Shown: positions 45,956-60,190 of the stretch, piece after piece | Layout: the number at the start of each line of letters is the position of its first letter | Position numbering within the stretch: position 1 is the first letter of the stretch | Assembly (NCBI GenBank): GCA_018340375.1 | Contig: JAFFJZ010000030.1 | Location: forward strand, 1,178,001 to 1,242,000 | Direction of reading: 5' to 3' | DNA from: Gonatopus flavifemur | Lineage: Eukaryota > Arthropoda > Insecta > Hymenoptera > Dryinidae | DNA length: 64,000 bases | Program-made: the position numbers and the translations under genes | The notes under the pieces: generated by a model | Databases searched by the model: none | The model's input: only the letters and a program-made list of their open reading frames with translations | What the model was told of the DNA's origin: nothing

Positions 45956-46889
45956 TATAGTAGCGAGAGATCATAGAATTGAATCTCACTGATCAACATG
46001 ACGTCATCAGAATTCAGGGACGAACGTTGCGGATAAATATGCTTCATATTCATAGGTTATATTGGCATGTAATGCATTGAATGTGCTGTTGATTTTAGTA
46101 TTGGAGATTTTCATTTTTTTCATAAGTGAGTGGTTTTTAATATTTTGGTTTTCATATATTCTAAACTTTCTATCACTATTTTCACTATTCCATTTTAGTG
46201 ATGAATCAAATATCCAAGTGCTCCTGTATTTTCAAGGGGAATTCAACTGATAATCAACTACCGATCCAGTTCATGATCTTCACGCCATCAACAATTTTCA
46301 AGATTCAGTTAATCGGGAAATGAACGTAATGTTCTATTTCAATTCGTGGATATGGAACAAATAATCGGTAGTGTTTACATGAATATGAAGTACTCTTTAC
46401 TACAATGTAGAATATAAATATACAACTAATTATATGTTTTGAAATGATTCGATGTTCAAGTGAAACTTACATTGAACATGTATTCACTCTACATGAGCTG
46501 AGTAGTAAGAAATACTATAGAATTCAGAACTGCTTGTTTCATTAAATCTACTGACTTCAAAGTTATCCGTGACGAAACAATATTTACTGAACATCGACTG
46601 TTCCCGCAACTCTACAAACCTATCAAATATACAAGGACACTTATGGACTTTATTTTTTTTCTAATCAAAGGAATTAGAAAATTTAATTGGAAGTTTATAA
46701 ACCGGCATTGGTAATTCATATAATATCTTTTTTTTCCGTGAATACAGGTACTGCACTGATTGCGAATAATAGTATTAGTACTGACTCCCCAGTACAGAAA
46801 AGCGTTATCATCCCAGACAAATGCCAGTACTGTGCCAGTCTTGGCCAGTACTGGTGCAGTACTGTGCCTGTTGTAAGTTCCTGGTTGGG

Positions 46890-49800
46890 ATGTATATGAA
46901 AAATTCGGGTATTTTATGACAGCGTGTCAGAAACACATCGCAAGGCACAAAATGTTTATTGAAATGCGATCAAAGCAAGCTTCATCTAGATTACAAAGAT
47001 GCCACGGTAGTGAGCGCCGTCTGGAACACATAAATGCGTGCGAAGCGGTTCTCGTTCATTCCAGAGAATTCATTTAAAATCTAAGACATGTTCAAACTCC
47101 TAACAATAATACATGGCAATCCCAATTCAGATGGAATACGTTTATTTTGTGAGAGATCATTGACTTTGAAGGATATACAGTTCCCACGGGTCCTTGAATT
47201 TCAACAGAACAGCATAGTACAACCAAAGAGAAAAAGGAATTCAAAGATGTGGGAACCCTGGGATACCTCCAATTTCGAGTAACCTCGTTAAGTCTTCACG
47301 AGTAATCGGGTTAACCTGATGGAAATTTCTATTTTGTATTTTTCAATATATCGCGTCATCGAAGAATAGAATGTTTTTCGACGTGAATTAAACCATGCAC
47401 TATTATTTTTCGTTTCATCGTATAATCGTTAACAGAAATTGGAAATATACTCTTTTGATTCATCGTAAGTATACTCTCTACCGATAAAAATTACTTTTTT
47501 TCATCTTCCACAATACGCGCATTATGATCAAAATTTCGAAAAGGTGAAATTTCATATGGACGATATGCATGGAAGAGAAGCTTGTTAGAATCAAAAGAGG
47601 AAGGGACGAGAAACACAGAATGAGCACCGCCAGCAACGATTCACGCGTAGCGACGAAAGGGTCGTGTCAACCAAATTGCATGGTATTTCGTTATTCGTAT
47701 GCCCTATCCTTTCCTCTACGGATTGCTCGTATAGAAGAAATGAAAATTCAATTCATATGTGTTTGTTGAGGCCAAATATCTACATGATCAGCAAATTCTC
47801 CGTACCTTCGTAATCTGTACATCAAATTCAAAAGATTCGTTTATTAAATTGGGTTTTGAAATTAGTTTTAGATCTTTAGTTCAATTTATTCTCACGGAGA
47901 GAAACCAACTATCAAGGTTCCAGTGATAACTATACAAATTCAATCATCCACTGCTCTATTACTGTGAATTCACTTCTAGAAAATCTTCAACGTTTGGAGA
48001 ATCAATAAAACATTTTATATCTCTGATGCATCGCGTTTCGATAGGTCAGCGATTGTTTCATGTATACTTGTTTCATGAACGTGTTATGAGATTTTTTATT
48101 CTTTTCGTCTGATATTCCTCTGGAGGGTTCTTGAAGATTCCATACTTCAATCGAAGAGAAAATCATTTTCAAATAAATAGATCTTTGAATTTCTTCAATT
48201 CACAGAATTCTGAACGTGAAATGACTTGATATATGCTTCATACGTGTTTGTAGAATATTCCAAATCCCTAAGAAAGATTTATACCAAAATTTCATGTTTT
48301 TTCCCTTCTAAACGTGAAATACATTAATTTCGATTCCCTCACTCTGAGTGAATAATATTTCGAAATATTGATGGTCCCGTATTTTCCAACAATTTAATTT
48401 GTTCTAGAATATCTGAAATTTATCTGCATTTCTCTAAATGATTTCTCTTCTATATCGGGAGGAAGTCTTCGAATTATGGGAAATATCAAAGTGCGGTTCA
48501 ATCCGTTGAATTTCAGAGAACTAAAAATTTCGGTATTGATTGGTTGGAGAGGTCTTCTTTGAATATTGCTATTTATTGCATCGAATGTCATAAAATACGT
48601 TTCTTTGTGTTTTTTTTTCATGTACCGTTACTTTATTCCTCTGGGGATACTTCCAGAAGGATCTTCGATTCGTTTCTGGAATGCATCGTTAGCGATGAAA
48701 TATTAGATAATTGTGTTACGTGTAAACCAACGGTACACAGGATCAATATTGATGGAAATGCCTGTTCCCGGACCTGGATGATTTCTATGATATAGAACTC
48801 AATGTAGACGAACAACATCCCAAGATGATTTTTTGATTTTTGTCCCGATGGATATAGTTATCAACATATTTCGTTGGCATTAATTCAATCGACCATGCAT
48901 TAACGTATACGTATATTGGTTTAGCGCATAACGTGAAAACTTCATTTCCTGTCCCACTCTTTTTGAAATGCAATTGAAAGCTCAGTTGCCATAAATTCAC
49001 TCGAAAAGCAATCAGGATCCAGAGACAGAGAGAGGTGTCCAAAATATACGATCTGTATTTCACATGGTAATTTCGGGAGTAATGAAAAATATGAGTCGAA
49101 AATTGTCAGTCACGGTCAATTCACTTGGGAACGATCTAAATATGCCTGAAGAATCGTTCAGCGTTTTGAATTGAGGAGGATAATGGGTTCAGATTCCATG
49201 GAATTCTACTATTTCAATATACACGAATTCACCTCTATAGGATGAGTGTTCACATTTTACAATCGATTCGTGTTTTTCTAAGCAAATTGAACTACAAGAA
49301 TACTTGTATAATATATTGTATATCGATTCAATGATGTATTCATATCGGTATCATCATGAAATAATTTGAGATAATATAATCGGTATCAGAATTCATTACA
49401 TCCTCTCAACTGATTCTTATTGGATAATGCATTCTAATCGTGACTGAAGAGAATTGAACTCAAAAAATACAACACCATTTCTACAAAATATGAATTTTCA
49501 TTATCTCCGCTGGAATTACTCGGATGAGTTGTGGTAATAAAAGCTACGTAGATACGATGAAAAAATTGCGATGGAGTGGAGATGGGATATAAAACAGGGC
49601 AAGAGTGGCAGAGTTAACTCTATACAGAGTAAAAAAGCAGTAAGAGAAGAACGAGGAGGATGAGGAACGAAAAGAGCCAGGCGTTGGATGAAGGAGACAA
49701 TCTACATAAAATACCTATCAGTAATTGAAATGATCCAGCAGGGTATTGGGGTTTGGAAAATCATTGAACATACTGTCAGAAAATGGGAAATAATAGAACT

Positions 49801-50503
49801 CAAACTCCTTGAACTTTATATAAAAAAATCATAGGATACGTTTCAAGGATAAGATATGATTTTCTTGTTTACATTTCTACTTTAAGGGAAGAGTTTATTT
49901 CATCAACCTAATTTATATGAAAACAAATTTAATATTCGTAAATATGGGAGAAATTATAAACTCTACAAACTATCCTGCTAATTATCGGTTGCTACTATTC
50001 GCTAGTCGTCGGTTTTCAGTTTCAGTTACTTTCTGTATATTTACGAGCGAAGGTTCGAAGTTGTTTTATCAACACCTTCAACAAAGTAGTGTGGTTGGGA
50101 ATGTATTTCTACCTTCCACGTCGTTTAATCTTTCTTCTTATTTTTACCAACACCGCTTCTGCAAATTTCACTGAAATTTAATAGCAATTTTGTAGCCGAT
50201 ATGACATTTTTCATATACTCTTTATAAATATTTGAGTCCAGATCGTTGCATGTCGACACGTGATGTTCTTGTACAGAGGAAACATAAATTGAAAAATTCT
50301 CGTACCGTAGAAACGAACTCGAAAATACGACTGGAGTGGAGATTAGAGAAAAAATACAAGATACAAGAAACAAAGTACAAGTTTATCGGTATTTGAGTTG
50401 CTCTTCTGTTTATCGTATTACTTGACACGTATACATGTGATCGCAGAACTTTATTCGATCGTTACATGACGTCGTTCTCGATCCAGATAACACACAATAA
50501 TGA
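46890..50503. other. unassigned, repeat-poor DNA
   Basis: I see no recognisable transposon end, RNA gene or coding domain. Open frames are short. This begins a roughly 15-kb block that differs from the repeat-dense part of the window and may be intronic or intergenic host DNA. Confidence 0.4.
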
Positions 50504-50707
50504 CACGGAAAAAAATATTCTCATCACCACTTTTCAGTCTCGTTACCATAGCCAGGCACAATATACTCAACGAAGAAAGATTATAAACATATTGCCTGTT
50601 GTTCAACACAACGACATCTCCAGGTCAAAACAAAAGAACATATCGTTTCCATGCCGATTCGATTTATTGTATCAACGATACACTTTTGACAATATGTTTT
50701 TTTCGTG
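50504..50707. mobile_element. possible CACGGAAA-ended MITE
   Basis: The left CACGGAAAAAAATATT resembles the inverted right CACGAAAAAAACATATT. Flanking dinucleotides (GA, TA) do not match and the arms decay quickly. Confidence 0.3.
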
Positions 50708-53700
50708 TACCAATGAATTATGAAAAAAAAATTAATTCCTCTTGAACTTTTTTAAAATTCAAGGAACCATTGGAAAGTTTCAATAACAATTCGATTCATC
50801 AGATTATTGTTAGTTCTTTTCAAATTTTTGGAAAATTTAAAAAAGCTTGCAAATATTTGACGAATCGAAATTCTAAAGGCCTCTGAAGGAATTGTTTTTT
50901 CAGAATTTATTAGTGATTCTGGACAAAATCGATTCTTTTTAATAACATTTACATATGATTTTGATGAGAATTATATAAAAATCATTAAAAACTCAATAAT
51001 TTTGTTTTAGAAAAAAATCGATTCTGTTAGGGATAGCCTATCTCTAATTCGAAAACTTTTTTTGTTTCTTTTTGTAATAAAATAATACCCTTCACACCTT
51101 GTGACGAGGAATTGGAGGGATTTTTTAACTTCAATTTTGATTTTGATGATATAAGAATAAGATAAGTATTGATTACAGTTCATTCAATTGAGTTGTTGTT
51201 CGAAATGTCATGTGTGAATGTAGTTTTTAATAAGGTAGCAAGGAAGCAATTGCCTTAATCCGATTAATTCTGTTACCAGTCTTTCACTTTCTAGCGTAAC
51301 AAGTACCGCGATTGCATCCGAAATGACTTGGGTCTTTTGTATCAATGTTGAAGACAAATCGAATTCATTTGCAGCTGAGAATTCAACGAAATATCGTAGC
51401 ATACCAATAGTGACATAGATGAGTTGGAAGAGATTACTGATGGTGTAATACATCCATCATCTAATTTTGAAACTAATATTCATCATAAACAACAGAATGA
51501 GATACCGAATTAGTTTGTTTCATTAATAATCTGTAAATTAATGTATTCTCATTCGAATTCTTGTTCATGTTTTGAATTTGCATTTGATAATATAGGAATA
51601 AAATATACGATAACTTAGATAGTCCAATTACGAGGCAGAAACGGCTAATGAAATTCCATTAATAATTAACTTTTCTTTATACATATTGTTCTCCCCATTC
51701 GTTGGTGAATGATGAATTGATGTAATCAACATCCAATGAAGAGAAGTACAAAATCAAAATATATTTGTAACTTGCAAATTATTGAGAAAGCAGGGAAAAA
51801 CATCCAGTTATATATGAACGTATCGGTGAATCGATAAAATAAAATAAATGAATGCTAAAGTAGATAAATAATTCACAACGAGATTGTTCGCTTGTTTGCT
51901 CGCGAAATAAATGAACACATATAATTTTGCTTTAACGAATCATTCAAATAATTGCATTATAATACAGTATACGCTTGCGAGGATACGTCCGTTCAAAATG
52001 GACAAACGATATTGAAACCCAGAATTTTCAAGTTGACTACTGAAAAATGATTTTAACTTGTGCAGGAATAATTTTTATTTTCTATACCTCACTTACACGA
52101 AGTTTTAGCATGATTCCAGATTCTTCTTCTTCTTTTACACGGAAAAGCAATACCGTAGATAGCTTATCTTTTGATTTTTTTCATTCGTATGCATAATTTT
52201 GATGAGCGCTTCAAAACATTCCCCAACTCGTTATTTTTATATAAACTTTTGGCATGTTTTTTGTATTTTCGGCAGGGCATCTGTTTCGCAAGTTGAACAA
52301 AAAGTTCTTTCGAGTAAAAATTCAACTCCTTAGACTTGGAAAAAACTTTCAAACGATGAACGAACATAACTCTGCAAGAACGAACAAAGCTTTACAATAC
52401 TTTCCATTTGTACGTGTTTTGAAACGAGAAACCTTTCGCTGTAATGAATGTTGTAAATTTATGGAAAATAAAATAGATATCCAGCAGAGTATCCGATATT
52501 TTCATGTTTTCCGTGGCAGTTAACGTATGACAAAAAAGAACAATTCGATTGAATAATTCATGTATTAACGTAAAATACATTCTAGGAACGTCGATTCCTA
52601 AAGGATGGAAAATGTATTTTATATAAATAATCATCGCATTCGTGTATATTGAGCGTAAGTTGAAATTATCAATTTTTGAACAACAATCAACATCGTGTAA
52701 AACATGAAAAGAGTTACGGGGAATCGATCGGAGCAAGAAAAAAAGAAGTCATGCATTCATCATCATTTGCGGAAATGAATTTGAACATCGATTTTCCCAT
52801 TTGGAACACAGTCATAAGAGATAATGATTCCAACGCTCCAAACTTTCTGTTCAAATTTCTGTACACGTTCTAGCTGTACCAAAATGACTTTCCTTAAGTG
52901 AGTAAAATTTCAAGCCGAAATAGAATTACATGGATTCTAAACACGGTTTCAATGATTCCCAAACAACTACTTAGGATTTCACTGAATAATCTCTAAGTTT
53001 GAATTGTAGAGGTATATTTCGATGAAATTTTTCTCTTTGTTTCTCTTTCCAAGTACATTTATTTTACGATCCTGGTCACGTCGATCTACAAACCTTCTTC
53101 ATTGTGATTCCAACAGCATCAACAACGTATCTATCCAACAGGTCATATTGCTTGGATATATTGTAATACTTTTCATTATTACTTGTAAGACACCTGGGAA
53201 TATAAATGTAGCTTTCAACTTTTACCTCCTAATTAGTAACGTTCGTATTTCATCCGACTTTTTACGAGACACACAACGACTTCAATACAAAACACTGCAT
53301 AATGGAATATATTCTCGACTTGTATCTTTCTGAAATGAATCGACTTCAATACTGCGATGAACTGCGATGTAATCCGGTAAATCAGAATGCGAATAGGGAT
53401 ACGTAGAGATATTTGATTCACAATCGTACGAAGAGGATCTTCCAATAACCAAGTATTAGTAAATCACATGAAGATAACGACCAATCGTTTTGTAATATGA
53501 AATCAAAGTTATGCTGAACACGAAATGCCCATAAATCATACAACAGCAGGTTGTTCTTGTTTTCTTTTGGTCTCCACTTGTGTCACGGTGCTATTCTTAT
53601 AGCTTTATGGAATGTAAATTTATGTGATTTGTGAAAGACTCCAGAATTCGTACCCCAAACACTTGAAAAGAATTTATCTGAAACGTTCTTGAGTTGAAAA

Positions 53701-54176
53701 ATAGGTGCTATTGTTCACTCATGTGGGTCTTTTAACATATTTTCATCTAAAAAACAGGAAAATCGGAGATATATACTCAGGCAACTGTATACCACTGTAT
53801 ATTATCTGCAAATGAAATCTTCATACAGCAACTCAATACAATACCAATTCTCTACAACCAAGGTGTCAATTCAAACAACAGACTTGAAAGCGCAGTATTC
53901 CTCGAGGTGTTGGAAACAAACTTGCAATTACCTCTCCGGACATGATGTTTCAAATTCAATTCGTTTACATCTCGGACAACAAAGATGGCAGAAAAGAGAA
54001 AAAAATGATATTCTTGCGAATCATTTGAAACAGTTCGCTTTCCACTCGGCGAAAGGAGAGCGAAGCAGCAGAGATGCAATTAGCTCTTGAGCTATCGTTT
54101 TAATACACACGATTGAGACGAGAAGAGATGAGAAAAAGATGAGATGAGAAAATGAGACGGATGTATAGGAAGAGCA
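50708..54176. other. unassigned, repeat-poor DNA
   Basis: No gene or repeat recognised. Open frames such as 52676-52873 (+) are short and domain-free. Confidence 0.4.
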
Positions 54177-54344
54177 ATGAAAATGGCCCAGGGACTTGTA
54201 TTGTTCCGAGGACTGGTAATGATGCCCTCGAGCACCGCGACGCTGTTGGAAAAGACGACGTTTTCAAGTTTTAGCCGAGAACGGCTACTAGCATCACCGC
54301 TATTACCATCACTATCGCCATCCTATAGTCCCACCCTCGTATAA
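54177..54344 (+). CDS. possible 55-codon small ORF, unrecognised
   Basis: An ATG-to-TAA frame with balanced composition in an otherwise AT-rich region. It is Ser/Leu-rich, with no signal or domain I recognise. It could equally be part of a conserved non-coding block or chance. No splice or promoter evidence. Confidence 0.15.
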   Translation: MKMAQGLVLFRGLVMMPSSTATLLEKTTFSSFSRERLLASPLLPSLSPSYSPTLV

Positions 54345-57340
54345 AAAACAAAAAGAAAAAAGAACAGAGAGACATACTAGATTCTTGTTCTTTCCTTCAT
54401 TCCCTCCTTTTATTTTTCTTTTCATCCGCCCATTCATTCCCTCCCAGCTCCCATTCTTCCTTCATCGTTGGACAATTGCGGTCGATGCACCTGTGGTCGT
54501 GAAAGATACCCATTTCGTATTGCGAAGAAACAATGACACACTTCGTAGAACTTGTACAAATGTAGAAAAATATCTTTATCTCCCTACCAGGAAATGAAAC
54601 GAGCGTAAATCTACCAATAATATCTTTCGTATCTTGCGGTATGTAGATGATATATTGCGTTTGTTAGAAACCGTAATTCAACTCTCGAATACCTGATAAT
54701 AGCTGAATATGTCTGGTAAGTTTGGAACAATAATTTGATTACTAGTGGACCAGTTGTGATCAATGGACGATGTTTCAAATTCGTGTTGGAGTCTTATTTG
54801 CATGCATATATTTGTTGGAGCGATGAACGCATATGATGTATCGAATGATCGTTTGTTTGTACGTTCAAAAAAACAGATGAATGGCGTTTAACGTCAATAG
54901 ATTGGCTGCAATAATTGGACGGAAAGCGAAAAAAAGGAGGGCCTGTCATGATTCAACTACGGCACCAAAAGCTAGAACCAGTTTTTCCACGTTTTTTTAT
55001 ATTTTTCAACTGTCTGTCGTCGATTCTCAGAGACACATTTTTCGAAAACAACAAATGCCAGCTGTGTTGGTAAAAATGAACAGTACAAATGAAATCATTT
55101 CGAATACAAAGAATTCTTTATGACGGAAATTGAAAAGAAATTTCCGTTTTGCACTTTTACATCAATTACGACAATAATCACTTTAGCAAATCCATGATGT
55201 AATTTCGGAGCATTCTATGCCTTGCGTGATTTTCTCGTATTGATTACGTAAAATACTCTGTACTGAATGTAGGGTGCGTTATTTCATTAAGAATTGCATT
55301 ATTGGTGTTTCATTAGAGAATTTTAGAAAGATATATCTGATTTTATCAGATACATTTTATTTTGAGTATATAAGTTTCAATACATCATTCAATATAACTC
55401 GGTATTCGTGAGAGTTTGCTTTTGAACAGTATCTTTTCACTAGGGAAGTCAAAGAAAAGACAGTGAAATATCAATGCGAGCATAGCACAAACAGGTAACG
55501 AAACTGACCATATTGATATATGTTTGAAACATTTAATTGATATCGTTTCCCTCTACGTTTGTGGTCATATTGGCACTTGTAGAATAACTGGGTTGAATTT
55601 CAAAACTAACCAACCGTGTCCTGGGCGGACAGTAGGAATAAAAAATCCAAAACATTCATTTTATATATAGAAATATATCGCACAGCTAGAAAAAGAGGGA
55701 AACATAAGCTGTAACTTTTGGTTTAATCGAATTTTGGACTTTCCTAAAATTCCTAGATTTGATTAACTAAAATTGCATTCCAAGAAAAGTTCATTGAAAT
55801 TCTCGTAGTTGGGCCGAAAATGTCTTAGTCAGGATTCAGATATTTTCAGAATATATGATACAGATTGCATCTTGGAATTTCATATTCATCCTCCGCAGTT
55901 TGATTCAGTTGGAACACAAGCGATTGCTATATTATTTATCTCGATTCGTAGTAATATCGACTGTAGCTATCGCAGAGAACAAAAATAAATCCAAGTACGC
56001 GAGGAGAATCACGGAGACAATTTTTGCTACACCTTTTGAGAGGGTCTGTGTCTGTGGTATGCGTCCGTATTCTCTGTAATGCAAGGCAGAGAAAAATTAC
56101 GCGCGAAGGGACCGTGGAAGAGAGTTTTCCAGGACATCGGATTACCCGTCACGCTCCGGGCACGCAGTTTGCATTCGGAGCTGGTTACAGCTGCGCGACA
56201 TTGCATGCCGCCGTTGACTCTCCCTTCCTTCCCCTCTTCCATCGTCCAAAACATTATCTCATCCCATTTCCAAGTAAACCATGGTGCAGCAGCAGTATTA
56301 TTCCGCACTTATCTCCAAATCCCCAAGTGCCAAGATTGTGGTGTGATAATGCTCGTTTTAATTAATTCTTTAAACCTCTTTTGGAAACATCATGATTATT
56401 ATTGTTATGCACGCTAGATCTACCGCAAAATAACAGGGAAATTTCTATTCGAATTCACTTTGATCTTCATTCTTCTTTGCATTTCGACTCGACCTCAAAT
56501 CGTTCATCAATTATTCCTAGAAGGAAGCACGAGAGAGATTTTTCTTCCCTTATTTCCTTTTTTACGACCGATTCCACCGAGAAGCTTGATATCAAGGGAA
56601 TCCTTATGTAGGAATCCTGGTTACATTGATCGAGGACACTTTGTTCTTCGACTCTATCGTTTTTTTTTCTTTGATTTTCTCTTTTCTATCTTTCTCAAAC
56701 TTTACGTCTGAGTTATAGTAGTTGGAGTTATTATCATGGGTGCAGAAAACGATCTAACGGATGAACGAAGAGAATCACACGTCTCGTTCCCTTCCTTTGT
56801 GTAAAGCAAGAGTTGAGGAATACCAAGATGGATACTAAATGTGACCCCGTCGGGGGAGTTAACACCGCACCGCGTCGCTGGTCTCCCATTAACGGACAGG
56901 CTAGACAATGTGACTTATTTTAAGTTTGACCAAGTTCTTTCTTCTTTTTCCTGTATACCTTCGGCCATAGGATTTCTTTCCTCCTCTAGACCCTAAGAAT
57001 ACTGTTCCAAGTCTGAGTCTCTCGGTTCGTAGAACGACCGAACGAACAACTCCCAGGAGAACGCTTTAAAAGAGGTTTCTGTGGTTGAAAGATCTTCAAA
57101 ACTTTCCTCCTCGATTTGTGTGAGTGCGTCATTCTCTTCGTACGCGTATAATATATAAATATATATGTACCACGTTGGGTTTTTATGTGTAAATACCCAC
57201 AGCGTGATAGATATTACACTGGAGAGGTATCCATGAGAGTGAACCATACCGATGATGGTAGATTTAAGAGTGGAATCGCTATGAAAGTCGTCTCATATTT
57301 CAAGTTCTACATTAAACTGATGGAATCGCTGAGTAAATGA
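54345..57340. other. unassigned DNA with a G+C-richer segment
   Basis: The part at about 56085-56330 is clearly richer in G+C (for example ACGCTCCGGGCACGCAG) and is open in several frames on both strands (e.g. 56027-56308 minus, 56024-56365 plus). It might be an exon or a conserved regulatory block. No domain recognised. Confidence 0.3.
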
Positions 57341-57363
57341 GATATATATAGAGAGAGAGAGAC
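57341..57363. repeat. AT/AG microsatellite
   Basis: A short (TA)n(GA)n run. Nothing further can be said. Confidence 0.6.
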
Positions 57364-60049
57364 CTCTTTTGCTCTATATTCGGGTCTTCATTCCAATATT
57401 ACAAGAGTGGGTTTGATATTGATTCAGCCTTTAACAGGTCCCACAAATAGACCGATCGCTACTTATACTATTCTAATGATACCTATTGTTGCGAGTTAAT
57501 GAGATGAAATCGAAGATTATACTCTCCCAATCAAATTACGCGAGAAATGAATTCACAAGACCACACAAATACATGAAATACTCCAAGGAAAAGGAGTTTG
57601 AGAATTCATATTGAATGAATTTCGTAAAGTGATGATTCTATAGAATTTCTGCAGAACAGGAGGTAACGGATACACATATTTAATACATAAATAAGAAATC
57701 TTCCTCGCCGTTTGAGAAGAATGAAATAAATCAATTTTATTGCATTCGAGATTATATTGAATCAAGATTGAAACAATTTCCATGAAATTTTGTATATCCA
57801 TCTTATTCGTAAGAATGAAACTTTACTAAGCACCATTTTTCCAGTTTCTATATTTTCGATACCAATATCGTTTGAACCGGTCAAATTTTTTCCATCCAGT
57901 TCACAAAAATATGGAAAATGAATCGACATGTGAGTAAATATCAAATCTCAACGAAAGTAAATATTCGCATGAGTTGGCAGAACTTTGATCATTTCGTATT
58001 TCGCGATTACCGATCTTCTATAACGTCAATCGAACAGAAAAGTTTGGAATGTTTCTACACAACTCTTATGAATTATGAACATAAAAAGTTTTCGTACATG
58101 AGAGGAACAATGAAATCAATACAAATCACAGTTGTCCTTACGAGAAGTAACGGAACATTTCCTCCAATTTGCTGAAATAAAACTGTTTCGTGGTTGATTT
58201 GATGTATTCAATGTATCTTCGTGTATTTACGTTACATAAAGCATTCACAAAATTAATCGCTTCATATTTGATCAGATACATACATTCAAAGAAATTATTT
58301 ATTCCAGATCTCGGTTGATGAGGAAAGTGAATTCGCGTGCTACGATATTCATTCGAACGGAATAAATTTCTCTAGGGATAAAACAGTTTGATATCCATTT
58401 TATATGAGACTTCTATTGACTCGAGATATCATTACACACAAATATCCCGTGTAATAAGTTCATTCGGGAAATTGGAGATTTTCAAAGAATAATTGAAAAA
58501 AATTACCGCAAATGTTTTGAATTGACGTTATATTTTTCCCGTTCAGCTTTCCTTGCAATTTATCAATCACTGCGATCACTGGTTGTTTTTTTGTTCTCAA
58601 ATTATTTATAATTTCAATTCACGATTTATGAATCCACAGTGAAGTTCAAACACCTCTCCAATTTCACTTCCTTGGACTTGTCCATTCGGAAAATGTGGTT
58701 ATTCTTTGAAATTAACTTACATTGTGAAGTTATGTATGACGTTTTGTGATTAAAATTCCACGAACAATTGTATTTAAAATTTTGTTTTGTGATTTCTGGG
58801 TGAAAAGTATAGTAGGATACAGTTATTTATTGGTAGAGCAAGTATAGTAATTTTAATGACAAAACATAATACATAACCTCACGATGTGATTTTGTCCCTA
58901 CTTTACTGTGAAATGTAGTAACTTAAGGTAACTTTTTATTTTTGCGTGTAACAAATATGACCATGTCAGCGGATAAGTATTCATGGTTGAGATCAGCAAA
59001 GACCAAAATGTTTCCTCGTTCAACAGGGAAGTCCGATCGAAATTTTCAATTTTCTTTGTATTATCCTGGATTACCAAACCAACAGAGCATTTTTTTCGGG
59101 TATTCCAGTGTAGTTTTCTGGCTCTTCGAAAGACAAGATTAACTCGATATTTTTTATGTTGAAAGTGATTTGTCTTGTTTCTCTCTACGGAATTGAAACA
59201 AATCAGGTTCTCGAATGCTCTACGAATAACGAAGTCGATCAATCAACATTCTATCACTCATAGAAACGTTATCATCGTTATTCATCACCGAAGGAAACTT
59301 CTTGATAAGACAGCAATGAGTTGTATCATGCTTGGTTGGATGGAAGAGCTGTTTCTCGATTTGTATGTACATTGGATTTCAAGTTGAAGTTCCACTCAGT
59401 CACCAGGTATTGTAGATTCGCTTTGAAGTCTCTCTTTGACAGCCGTCTCTCCAGTGTATATATATGCATACATTTATGCAGGAACGAGCGCAGTTGTTAT
59501 TGTAATACCTCGATGCATATTCGATGTTGACGTATCGGTAATAATGTCCTCCCATGACCATTCATACTGAAAAGTGAATGAGAGAAAAATTTTGATCAAT
59601 CGATTTTCAATGAGAGTCGAGATTGCTTCGTCTGTGAATGAATAACCGTTCAATATTATACCAGAATCTGATGAGTTTTCAATGTTTCGGATTGAATTTA
59701 TAATCCTGCTGCTGTTCCGTGTAGGAAAGGGAATTGCATTTATTTGATTGGTAAATAATATGATTGGGTGAAATAGAATTTATATGACAATTCAGTTTCG
59801 AGTTGGGGAATATTCAAATATGCTTTTATTCCAGCGCATAAACATTTTCTCGAGTGGGATTTGTTGCTATTCGTGTACTTGCTCGTTAAAATATTTATGG
59901 ATTCTTTTTGTTTGGTCCTTGATATTCTGCACTCATATAAAAGAAATATAGTGTATGAGTAGAAATGTTTTTGAATAAATATTCTGAGCTCCGGTATTCA
60001 CAATGATGACTGGAAATCAAATTCTATAAGTTCTATAATAATGGAATAA
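57364..60049. other. unassigned, repeat-poor DNA
   Basis: No gene or mobile element recognised. Confidence 0.4.
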
Positions 60050-60190
60050 TGTTATAAAAATTGTGATTTTGCGAGCGCATATATCTCCGCTTCCTGTTAT
60101 TCGATTGCAATGAAACTTATAACACGTTCTATTCACAATCCCACAATAGTTCCATACGAGTTTCGTCCCAATTGGTGAATAACTGTGAAT
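60050..60190 (-). repeat. dispersed ~130-bp repeat, copy 3
   Basis: Read on the minus strand it contains TTTCATTGCAATCGAATAAC and AAGCGGAGATATATGCG, nearly identical to 42665-42810, although about 17 kb away. Confidence 0.6.

Larger units (their letters stand above)
44871..46889. mobile_element. 2.0-kb TIR element rich in CAGTACTG, second copy of the family
   Basis: The left end CCCAATCAGAAA and inverted right end CCCAACCAGGAA resemble the CCCATGCAGAAA ends of 11183-14379. Both subterminal regions (44900-45015 and 46745-46875) are dense in CAGTACTG, CCAGTAC and GTACTGG. TA precedes the left end; the right flank reads AT. No transposase found; it contains a MITE and a SINE head. Confidence 0.6.

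Noticed and set aside
52137..52515. CACGGAAAA-ended element
   Set aside because: A CACGGAAAA on the left and its inverse on the right are about 380 bp apart, but the arms do not extend beyond the first nine bases.
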